A stretch of 9,573 nt of DNA from JAGVMG01 sp964461105. Lineage in GTDB: Bacteria > Chlamydiota > Chlamydiia > Chlamydiales > Rhabdochlamydiaceae. The notes beneath the pieces were generated by a model. It made no database searches, was not told the DNA's origin, and was given only the letters and a program-made list of their open reading frames with translations. This document shows positions 1-6,018 of this stretch, one piece after another (positions within the stretch are counted from its first letter, which is position 1; each line of letters opens with the position of its first letter). The stretch is from NCBI GenBank assembly GCA_964461105.1, contig CAYWSY010000076.1, forward strand, positions 1-9,573, given 5' to 3'. A program made the position numbers and the translations under genes.

Positions 1-59
1 AAATTGAAGCGCTGAGTTTGAAATTTCTCTAACTTTGAAGTGGACACAGTATAGATCAA

Positions 60-371
60 TTAACGGCTTTGCTTCTTTGTAGCTTCAGCAAATTTTTGTT
101 CGAGGATCTTCATTTGTTGTGCTTGTTGTTGTAATTGTTGCTGCTGCTGTTGCTGCACTTGCTGAAGTTGTTTGACTTGTTGTTGTAGTGCATTTGCTTC
201 AGGCTTTAAAGCGATTGCTTGCTGTTGTTGTGGCTTTTGAGGTGTTGGGCCTTTTTGTCCAGGTTTTAAGGCGATTGCTTGCTGCTGTTGTGTTTTTTGC
301 GAAGTGGGCTTTTGTTTTTCAGATTTGACAACGTAGCTTTGTTGTTTAGGCTTAGATGGTTTTGGTGCCAT
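60..371 (-). CDS. Small Gln/Lys-rich low-complexity protein, function unknown
   Basis: This encodes 103 residues dominated by Gln, Lys, Pro and Ala; I recognise no catalytic domain. The N-terminal half (about 1-57) is basic and Pro/Lys-rich and contains the decapeptide QQQQAIALKP twice, at residues 28-37 and 48-57. The C-terminal half (about 60-96) is Gln-rich with Leu/Val/Met at intervals and looks like a coiled coil. There is no signal peptide or membrane segment. The ATG is preceded by a purine-rich AAAGAGAG about 8 nt upstream, and a good sigma70-type promoter lies further up, so the gene is probably expressed on its own rather than only by read-through from the LOG-type gene upstream. 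The composition suggests a nucleic-acid-binding, scaffold or secreted protein, but nothing visible decides between these. Confidence that it is a gene is good; the function is unknown. Confidence 0.7.
   Translation of the reverse strand: MAPKPSKPKQQSYVVKSEKQKPTSQKTQQQQAIALKPGQKGPTPQKPQQQQAIALKPEANALQQQVKQLQQVQQQQQQQLQQQAQQMKILEQKFAEATKKQSR
201..320. repeat. Tandem duplication of a 60-bp unit inside the Q-rich gene
   Basis: Two adjacent 60-bp units start at 201 and 261. Their first 32 bases differ at only three positions; the remaining 28 are much more diverged. They encode the repeated QQQQAIALKP segment with a 20-residue period. The in-frame unit length means copy number could change without breaking the gene. 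Confidence 0.75.
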
Positions 372-438
372 GGTGTGTTCTCTCTTTAAATTGATCTATT
401 TGAGGCATGTTTCCGAATGAATCTGCCGGTTAAAAATA

Positions 439-467
439 TTTCTATCAATTTCGCGTAATTATGTCAA
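439..467 (-). promoter_or_regulatory. Sigma70/sigma66-type promoter for the Q-rich gene
   Basis: Read on the minus strand, a perfect -35 TTGACA (462-467) is followed after 17 nt by TAGAAA (439-444, four of six consensus bases). The predicted start near 432 leaves a leader of about 60 nt before the ATG at 371. The -35 box overlaps the stop codon of the upstream LOG-type gene at 464-466. Confidence 0.55.
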
Positions 468-2584
468 ATGACGGTTATAAAGCCGTCAGGTGCAGGAGGG
501 AATTTGGGGCCGATGGGCAGGGTTCCTGTGAAGTATTGTTTGTAGACTTTTAGGCCTTGTTCTGCAGTGCGGATCGAGTAGAAGCAGTTGCTAATCCATT
601 CCGATTTGGTAATGGTTCCAGAGGAAAGGTTGCATTGGAATCGGGAAGTGATTTTATGCCGCCAGTAATCGCTCTCTCCAAAGAGGAGGATTGGGGTGGG
701 AGAAACGGCTCCCACTTTGCGGCGGACCTCTTCGAGACACTGCTCAAAATCGGTGCCAAAACCGCCTGTCAGAATAATTGGGAAGTCAAGATGAAATTCT
801 GCTTGCCTCTCAACCAACCTGTCGAGGCGAAAGGTCATTTTGGCATCGATGTATGGGTTTTGTTTTTGTTCTTGAACGTTGAGATTGGAACTGGTGCGGA
901 AATCGACGACGTTTGCACAAGAGAGGATGCCAATTCGTTTTGCGACTCGGTTTCCGACTTCCATGAGTCCAGGTCCCCCACCTGTGACAAGTGCAATAGG
1001 CACTTCCGGATTGAGTTGAGGATGTGAAAGTTCATGGCGCATGCGTTCGATTCCTTGGAGGAGGAGTGAGAGTTCCTGTTCAAAGTTGCCTTCGATGAGG
1101 TTTGAACCATAAATCCCAAAAAATGTGGCCTTAACGAAAGTGTCAATGAGGTCCAATGGAACGAACATTCCTGAGTCTTTATTGGGTTTAAGTGTGTATT
1201 GGAGGATTTTTTCAGATGTCTGATCTACCCAGAAAACGGGAATTCCAAATTTGCTTAAATCCAAGAGCATTGAACGGTCCTCATGGGAGAAGAAATTGCC
1301 GTGGGACAGGGATGGGGTTTGAAAATAGATTCCTTTGAGGCCGCGTTGGACAATATCTCCCAAAATCATCCGTTTCATCAGAGGGGAAGGAAGATAGCGG
1401 CAGAGTAAAACTCCCTGGCTAGTAATGAGGCCAGATTCGATGCTTTTCAAAAAAGGGAAACAGGGTTGTTGTTCGATATAACGTTCTGCCAACACAGCTT
1501 GCTGTCCGGGGTGAAAGAGGCCCGGAAATTCAGAGCGGTGTGTTTCGCGGATGATCCAATCTTTTGGAAGCAAGTGTTGCAATTGTTCTCCTTTGACTAC
1601 GAAGACAGAGGCTCGAGAGTTTTCAGGAGCGGGCGCAGTTTTAAAGGCTTTGAAAAGAGCAACAGGGTTTTCTAAACTGGACTGGAGCTGGTCGCGATCT
1701 GCGAAAAAGACATGTTCTCGGTGAGGTTCAAGCGTATAAAATTCGATGGGAACTTTTGAGATCTCCTGAGTGGAGGAACCGAAAAATTCGTAAACATCTC
1801 CGGACGCTTTGGTATCGGGTTCTAAGACATTTGCATTGGTGTGGGTGTATCCTGAGGGGAGGAGAGAATCGATGACTTTGCCAAAGGCGGTGCGGATGTG
1901 CAAAGGGGCAGTACGCACTAAGAGGATCTCCTCTTCTTGTACCATGCGCTGCGCGAGAGGGAGCCAAATTTGGTTCAGTTGAATGAGTGTCCGCAACCGA
2001 AAAATCGGATGACAGAGCGCTTTTGAAATTGTGGGGAGGAGACCCAGTGTAGCTGTTTTATCATAGTCTAATACTCCTTCTTGCAACCTTAAGAAGGCGA
2101 CGAGTCTTCCGTCAATTTTTTCGAGCAAAAGTTCATCTCGTCCCTCTGGACCACCTAAGGAGAGCAACGGGCGCCCTTGTCGATCGCTTCTTCCAAACAT
2201 CCTCATGAGATAATCTGGATTGCGTACTTTTCTTCGGGGATCAGCTGCAAAGAGCTTGCCGATGTAGGCTCCCTCTGAAAGAACACTTAAAAGGGCTGAT
2301 GCGATCGTCCCGAAAGCAGTAAGTCTCACTCTAACCTTTGCACACCGTTGTGCAGCATCGAGGCTAAGATCGAGATGGATGCCATTGAGACCCAGTTGTG
2401 CAAGAGTGCTTTTTAAGTTAAACGAGATGTGGTCTTTGTCAATGTGAAATCCTACAAATGCAGGGGAGATGTTTGGAATAAACAAATCTGCTTCGAGCGT
2501 TTTTGCGTCGACGTGGCAAATGTTCGTAATTGAACCATCTGGGGTAACGAGGTCGTAGTGGTCTGCGTAGAGGTAACTTTCCAT
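464..2584 (-). CDS. LOG-type Rossmann nucleotide-binding protein with long unrecognised N-terminal region
   Basis: This is a 706-residue protein. The C-terminal part (about 525-645) carries hallmarks of the LOG / 'lysine decarboxylase-like' Rossmann family: GGGPGLME at 535-542, an MxxR motif at 583-586 and the GGxGTxxE signature at 607-614. Characterised LOG enzymes are phosphoribohydrolases that release the base from nucleoside 5'-monophosphates, with the Arg and Glu of these motifs in the active site; both are kept here, so hydrolase activity is plausible. The first 480 or so residues match nothing I can name and contain no clear membrane segment or signal peptide. LOG proteins are usually about 200 residues, so this is a large multidomain member. 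The E. coli PpnN nucleosidase also embeds a LOG core between extra domains, but I see no specific resemblance in the flanks. The ATG lacks a Shine-Dalgarno. The opposite strand carries several shadow frames. Confidence 0.85.
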   Translation of the reverse strand: MESYLYADHYDLVTPDGSITNICHVDAKTLEADLFIPNISPAFVGFHIDKDHISFNLKSTLAQLGLNGIHLDLSLDAAQRCAKVRVRLTAFGTIASALLSVLSEGAYIGKLFAADPRRKVRNPDYLMRMFGRSDRQGRPLLSLGGPEGRDELLLEKIDGRLVAFLRLQEGVLDYDKTATLGLLPTISKALCHPIFRLRTLIQLNQIWLPLAQRMVQEEEILLVRTAPLHIRTAFGKVIDSLLPSGYTHTNANVLEPDTKASGDVYEFFGSSTQEISKVPIEFYTLEPHREHVFFADRDQLQSSLENPVALFKAFKTAPAPENSRASVFVVKGEQLQHLLPKDWIIRETHRSEFPGLFHPGQQAVLAERYIEQQPCFPFLKSIESGLITSQGVLLCRYLPSPLMKRMILGDIVQRGLKGIYFQTPSLSHGNFFSHEDRSMLLDLSKFGIPVFWVDQTSEKILQYTLKPNKDSGMFVPLDLIDTFVKATFFGIYGSNLIEGNFEQELSLLLQGIERMRHELSHPQLNPEVPIALVTGGGPGLMEVGNRVAKRIGILSCANVVDFRTSSNLNVQEQKQNPYIDAKMTFRLDRLVERQAEFHLDFPIILTGGFGTDFEQCLEEVRRKVGAVSPTPILLFGESDYWRHKITSRFQCNLSSGTITKSEWISNCFYSIRTAEQGLKVYKQYFTGTLPIGPKFPPAPDGFITVI

Positions 2585-2592
2585 ATTTAAGC

Positions 2593-2621
2593 ACTATAGG
2601 GTGTGGGAAATTTGTTCACAA
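2593..2621 (-). promoter_or_regulatory. Promoter for the LOG-type gene, predicting a near-leaderless mRNA
   Basis: On the minus strand, TTGTGA (2616-2621, four of six) is separated by 17 nt from TATAGT (2593-2598, five of six). A start 6-8 nt past the -10 box falls at about 2585-2587, only one to three bases before the ATG at 2584. This agrees with the absence of any Shine-Dalgarno there. Confidence 0.45.
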
Positions 2622-2724
2622 CTTTTCAAATTGTGGGAGTAAAGAGGAGAAAAGGGGAAGCATTTTTTTCTTTAATGCTCGCTTTGTTTTTTTGGTATTT
2701 CAGTCTAAGTGATTTGTTTTTAAT

Positions 2725-2871
2725 GTGTTGGTTCTTGAAAATGCAACAGAAAAAAAAGATGTTGATCTTGCTCTGGCCTTAATCAAAAGTTGTGGAAAAG
2801 CTGTCGATAACTCAGTTCTTGAGCAATATTTTTTTCACGGATACAATGATTTTTTATTCTTAAAACAATAG
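2725..2871 (+). other. 48-codon protein-like ORF in the divergent intergenic region, possible small gene or remnant
   Basis: Within the 294-nt gap 2585-2878 a plus-strand frame runs from GTG 2725 (or TTG 2728) to TAG 2869-2871 and ends 7 nt before the next ATG. An in-frame TGA lies just upstream at 2710-2712. The translation reads like real protein, for example the stretch DVDLALALIKSCGKAVDN, rather than AT-rich noise. There is no ribosome-binding site, and the promoter of the downstream operon lies inside it, so it is more likely a decayed 3' fragment or chance than a working gene. The rest of the gap is AT-rich with T-runs and shows nothing further beyond the two promoters. Confidence 0.2.
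2819..2847 (+). promoter_or_regulatory. Promoter for the MYG1-HIT-HEAT-M24 operon
   Basis: TTGAGC (2819-2824, four of six) and TACAAT (2842-2847, five of six) are separated by exactly 17 nt. The predicted start near 2854 gives a leader of about 25 nt. This is the only good plus-strand promoter I found ahead of the four-gene cluster. Confidence 0.55.
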
Positions 2872-2878
2872 GCTGAAG

Positions 2879-3748
2879 ATGATTCCTCGGAGTTGTGGGA
2901 CGCACGATGGTTCTTTTCACGCGGATGAAGTGACGGCGTGTGCGTTGCTGATGTTGTTTGGGTTAGTCGATCAAGATAAGATTCTTCGCACCCGAGATCT
3001 ATTAAAATTAGAGGGGTGTGAATATGTCTGCGATGTTGGTGGGGTGTTTGACCCTTCAGCTAAACGATTTGATCATCATCAGTCGGACTATCAGGGAGAG
3101 TTAAGCAGCGCTGGCATGGTCTTAAGTTATTTGAGGGATCAGCGTATTATCAATGCTGAGATTTACCAATTTTTTAATCGCTCCTTAGTGCTAGGCGTCG
3201 ATGCTCATGATAATGGGCGTGTAACTCCTGAAGTGGGTTCTTGTACGTTTTCTCATGTCGTTTCGAATTTTGTTCCCATTCTCTATGATGCGCCTCGAGA
3301 TGTTCAAAATAAAGCCTTTTTCGAAGCTCTTGAATTTGTTTTAGGGCATTTAAGGCGCTTAATGGAGAGGTGTGATTACATTCAGTCGTGCAGAGAAAAA
3401 GTTTTAGCAAGTATGAAGCTCAATGAAAAGGTGTTATTTTTTAACGAAGCGCTTCCTTGGCTAGAATGTTTTTTTGATTCAGGTGGAAGAGAGCATCCAG
3501 CGCTTTTCGTGATCATGCCGTCTGGGGGGCATTGGAAACTTCGAGGGATTCCTCCGACTTATGAGGACCGGATGAAAGTACGTGTCCCTTTGCCATCTGA
3601 ATGGGCAGGTTTGCTTAATGAGGATTTGAAGCGGGTTTCGGGAATTCCAGGGGCAATTTTTTGCCATAAGGGGCGTTTTATTTCCGTTTGGGAGACAAAA
3701 GAGGATGTGCAAAAAGCTCTTCAATATGTGCTAAAAAAGGATTCCTAA
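2879..3748 (+). CDS. MYG1 family (UPF0160) metal-dependent hydrolase/exonuclease-like protein
   Basis: This is a 289-residue protein of the MYG1/GAMM1 family, which is related to DHH phosphoesterases; eukaryotic MYG1 acts as a 3'-5' RNA exonuclease, while bacterial members are poorly characterised. Diagnostic motifs in order: THDGSFHADE (8-17), DVGGVFD (52-58), FDHHQ (64-68) and DAHDNG (108-113). The His/Asp residues of these are the expected divalent-metal ligands. A C-terminal GIPGAIFCHKGRF segment (255-267) also fits the family. Length is close to that of bacterial members, so it looks complete. There is no signal peptide, so it should be cytoplasmic. The start is ATG with only a weak TGAAG upstream. 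The stop overlaps the HIT start by one base (TAATG), implying translational coupling and a shared role, perhaps in nucleotide or RNA turnover. Confidence 0.88.
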   Translation: MIPRSCGTHDGSFHADEVTACALLMLFGLVDQDKILRTRDLLKLEGCEYVCDVGGVFDPSAKRFDHHQSDYQGELSSAGMVLSYLRDQRIINAEIYQFFNRSLVLGVDAHDNGRVTPEVGSCTFSHVVSNFVPILYDAPRDVQNKAFFEALEFVLGHLRRLMERCDYIQSCREKVLASMKLNEKVLFFNEALPWLECFFDSGGREHPALFVIMPSGGHWKLRGIPPTYEDRMKVRVPLPSEWAGLLNEDLKRVSGIPGAIFCHKGRFISVWETKEDVQKALQYVLKKDS

Positions 3749-4086
3749 TGACAACTGTATTTGGAAAGATCATTGCAGGACAGCTTCCATGCGATAAAGT
3801 ATTTGAAAATGAACGGATTATTGCTTTTAAAGACATTGCGCCAGTAGCTCCTGTGCACCTTTTAATCGTGCCTAAAGTAGCATATCCCGATTTGCAATCG
3901 GTCCCCGCAGAAGACTTGCCTTTGATCGCTGAGTGCATTGCTGTGGCACAGCGGCTAGCTGAAGAATTTGAAATCGCAGATGGTTATCGGTTTTTGACAA
4001 ACAACGGCGAAGATGCTGGACAATGTGTATTTCATCTACACTTTCATTTAATCGGTGGGCGAAGATTAGGGAGTATTTGCAAATGA
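3748..4086 (+). CDS. hinT: HIT family (HinT-like) nucleotide hydrolase with element-derived C-terminus
   Basis: This is a 112-residue HIT protein. HinT enzymes hydrolyse nucleoside phosphoramidates and aminoacyl-adenylates in the cytoplasm. The catalytic triad motif HLHFH (96-100) is intact, as are N86, the HLLIVPK strand (37-43) and the following IGGR (102-105). I chose ATG 3748 because AAGGA lies 6 nt upstream, it overlaps the previous stop as TAATG, and family members begin near this point; an in-frame TTG at 3688 would only add unrelated residues encoded within the upstream gene. The end is odd. Residues after GGRRLG are SICK and then TGA, and these codons lie inside the palindromic element 4068-4239. 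HinT proteins normally continue GGRPLGxMLA or similar, so the native tail has been replaced. The catalytic core is untouched, so the enzyme may still work, although C-terminal residues influence HinT substrate choice. Confidence 0.88.
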   Translation: MTTVFGKIIAGQLPCDKVFENERIIAFKDIAPVAPVHLLIVPKVAYPDLQSVPAEDLPLIAECIAVAQRLAEEFEIADGYRFLTNNGEDAGQCVFHLHFHLIGGRRLGSICK

Positions 4087-4239
4087 TTGCTTCGTCGATT
4101 TTCGGGATTATTTTGGCCTCTTTTCAATTCTTTTTTTGGGGGTAGTATACGAATGTTGATACAACCCCCGAAAAAAGAATTGAAAAGAGGCTCAAAAGAA
4201 CCTGAAAATCGACGGAAGAATCTTTTGCAAATACTCCCT
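4068..4239. mobile_element. 172-bp palindromic hairpin element (MITE-like / RPE-like) at the HIT-HEAT gene junction
   Basis: Bases 4069-4148 pair with 4159-4238 without any gap: by hand count 68 of 80 positions are complementary (85%), with one further A-T pair at 4068/4239 and a 10-nt loop at 4149-4158. Outer 15-bp ends and an inner block of about 20 bp are perfect; mismatches cluster in the middle of each arm. Such length and symmetry go far beyond a transcription terminator, and the U-run expected of one is missing. Both strands remain open for long frames with mirror-image peptides (for example FNSFFGG and PPKKELKRG on each strand). It encodes no transposase and shows no clear target-site duplication. 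It replaces the HIT tail and precedes the HEAT-repeat gene start. I infer a non-autonomous insertion; repeated genomic copies would confirm it. Confidence 0.75.
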
Positions 4240-4251
4240 CGGTCATTTGGC

Positions 4252-6006
4252 ATGAAAAAGAGAGCTTTTTTTCTGTTCTCAAGTGTTTTATGTGGAATCT
4301 GTCCTATTCAGGCTTATGCAAATTCCCAAGAAGAGCCTGCAGTGAAGCGGGTCTATGCGCATTTACGCATCAATGATTTTAATTCAGCTGTACGTGAGGC
4401 AAAAGGCCATTTAGAAAAACTTCCCGATTCAAAAGCTTTGCAGGCAGCTTATATTCGCGCATTATGTGCTCAGGGAAACGAAACGGAAGCTTGGGAAGAG
4501 TGGCAGAAGGTATTAAAAGGAGATGAGACGCAGGCCACGAGTCGGCAAATGCTCGAAGTGATTGCTTGGGGGGTGTTGAATAAAGGAGAAGTGTCAACCC
4601 AGCCAGCAATTCAAATTAATGCACTTCTTGGAGCTGCATTCACAAGAGACGCAAAAGCCATTCCAGTGCTTATCGAACAAATGCGCTCTTCGAATTCGAT
4701 GTTGAGGTCTGTTGCGGTCAAACTAGCAGCCTCATATGGAGATGCCCCCTTACAAGATGAGATTGCACGCCTCTTAAGCCAAGAAAAAGTGTGGTACGTT
4801 CGCCTGGAAGCAATTCAAGCTGCAGGTCATTTGCGCATGGAGCAAATCAAACCAGAGTTAAAACAAATCATCGGCAATTCTAAGACGTTAGCTGAAGAGA
4901 AAGCAGCTGCAATTTTTGCTCTTGTTAGTATGTATGATCAGGTTGATCGCGAGGAATTGGAGCAACTCTGCCGCAGTGATCGTGCGGGGTTGCGCCAGCT
5001 TGGTTGCGAGGCAATATGCTACCTTAATCTGACTGAGCATGTTGATTTGCTCCTTCCATTGCTTAAAGATTCCTCTCCTGACGTTCGCATAAGCGCCCTT
5101 AACACCCTTGGTTTGCTGCGTGTGCAAACAATTGGTAAGCAACCCGTAATTGATGTGATTCACGCAAATTTAACTGATAGCTCTCCTCCTGTAGCGATCA
5201 CTGCTGCTTGGGTCGCATTGCTCTTGGAAGATAAAAGCGGAGAAGAGCGATTAACATTTTGGATTCAATGTGAGCAGCCAGATTGGAGTCGCATGGCCGC
5301 CGCCGCATTATCGGTGAGTGGAAAGTATGGGGTAAAACTCTCCAAAAAAATGTTAAAAAAGCACCAAGATCCTTATGTTAAAGTTAATCTTGCACTGGGA
5401 CTGATCGGGCAACGAGCTCAAGTAGCAGAGTGTTGCCAAGTGATTCACAATGTTTTCTTTTCAAAAGAGCAAACCTTGTGGATGTGGGAAGAGAGGTTTA
5501 ACCCCTTATTTCGATCATTGGCTCCTTCCCGTATTTCTCATATTGAACAAATTCCCCATTATCCGATTGTTGTTGATCAATTGACTCGTCTGGAGCTTCT
5601 TTCAGTACTCAGCATGATGCGCTATCCGAATGCACAAGAGACCGTTAAGGAATTTTTGCAGAAAAATGCATGGGGAGTCACAGGAGCTGCGGCGTCAACC
5701 TTGCTACAAGAGGGGGATGAAGAAGGACTGTCGGCGGTTCGCGAACTTCTTAAGGATGGAGATGAGAAAATTCGTGTTCAAGCAGCGCTGATCATGGCAT
5801 CTGTAGGAAGCGATCCATCAGCAGTGGCCGTATTGCAAGAAGCTTATCCCCATGTCAATCGAGAGCTAAAAATTCATATTTTAGAAGCGTTAGCCCATGT
5901 GGGAGATCCTCAGTCGATCCCTTTTCTGCTTGAAATTTTAAAAGAACCTTTTCAGGTCTTGCGTGTTGTTGCAGCCTCTGCTTTAATCCAGTGTTTATAC
6001 CATTAG
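4252..6006 (+). CDS. Secreted/periplasmic TPR- and HEAT-repeat protein
   Basis: Starting at ATG 4252 this encodes 584 residues. The first 23 form a classic signal peptide: MKKR, a hydrophobic core, then AYA before NS, a good signal peptidase I site. Residues of about 35-90 resemble a TPR-like helical pair (short, with alternating Ala/Leu and a repeated 'ALQAAYIRAL' style). From about 125 to the end are tandem HEAT/PBS-lyase-like repeats, recognisable by recurring 'D..VR..A...L' units such as SSPDVRISALNTLG and DEKIRVQAALIMASVG. This should be a solenoid scaffold in the periplasm or envelope; no enzymatic motif is visible. The open frame extends upstream to TTG 4087, and an ATG at 4153 lies in the hairpin loop, but those codons belong to the palindromic element and would bury the signal peptide. 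ATG 4252 itself has no Shine-Dalgarno, probably because the insertion separated it from the HIT gene. The next gene follows after 12 nt. Confidence 0.82.
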   Translation: MKKRAFFLFSSVLCGICPIQAYANSQEEPAVKRVYAHLRINDFNSAVREAKGHLEKLPDSKALQAAYIRALCAQGNETEAWEEWQKVLKGDETQATSRQMLEVIAWGVLNKGEVSTQPAIQINALLGAAFTRDAKAIPVLIEQMRSSNSMLRSVAVKLAASYGDAPLQDEIARLLSQEKVWYVRLEAIQAAGHLRMEQIKPELKQIIGNSKTLAEEKAAAIFALVSMYDQVDREELEQLCRSDRAGLRQLGCEAICYLNLTEHVDLLLPLLKDSSPDVRISALNTLGLLRVQTIGKQPVIDVIHANLTDSSPPVAITAAWVALLLEDKSGEERLTFWIQCEQPDWSRMAAAALSVSGKYGVKLSKKMLKKHQDPYVKVNLALGLIGQRAQVAECCQVIHNVFFSKEQTLWMWEERFNPLFRSLAPSRISHIEQIPHYPIVVDQLTRLELLSVLSMMRYPNAQETVKEFLQKNAWGVTGAAASTLLQEGDEEGLSAVRELLKDGDEKIRVQAALIMASVGSDPSAVAVLQEAYPHVNRELKIHILEALAHVGDPQSIPFLLEILKEPFQVLRVVAASALIQCLYH

Positions 6007-6018
6007 CAAGGGGCGTAT

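Larger units (their letters stand above)
51..399. repeat. 11-bp inverted repeats flanking the Q-rich gene
   Basis: ATAGATCAATT at 51-61 reappears as its exact reverse complement at 389-399, so the pair brackets the 60-371 gene almost exactly. The left copy overlaps the stop codon and the right copy lies in the 5' leader. It may be chance in AT-rich DNA, or a trace of mobility or of RNA pairing between the two ends of the transcript. No target-site duplication is evident. Confidence 0.35.

Noticed and set aside
1..59. Left-edge sequence examined for a gene end or terminator
   Set aside because: No convincing open frame, hairpin or motif is visible in these 59 bases.
557..1027. 156-residue plus-strand frame, with other shadow frames across 550-1967
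   Set aside because: It lies opposite the well-supported LOG-type gene, begins without a ribosome-binding site and gives no recognisable protein.
4069..4238. Palindrome as a rho-independent terminator for the HIT gene
   Set aside because: Arms of 80 bp are far too long, no U-run follows the stem, and the downstream gene belongs to the same operon.
4087..4251. Upstream extension of the HEAT-repeat gene to a TTG start
   Set aside because: The codons belong to the palindromic element, and the extension would bury a textbook signal peptide that starts at ATG 4252. Kept only as a possibility in the findings.
4044..4253. 69-residue minus-strand open frame
   Set aside because: It lies almost wholly in the palindrome and is the mirror image of the plus-strand frame; both are products of the inverted symmetry rather than a gene.
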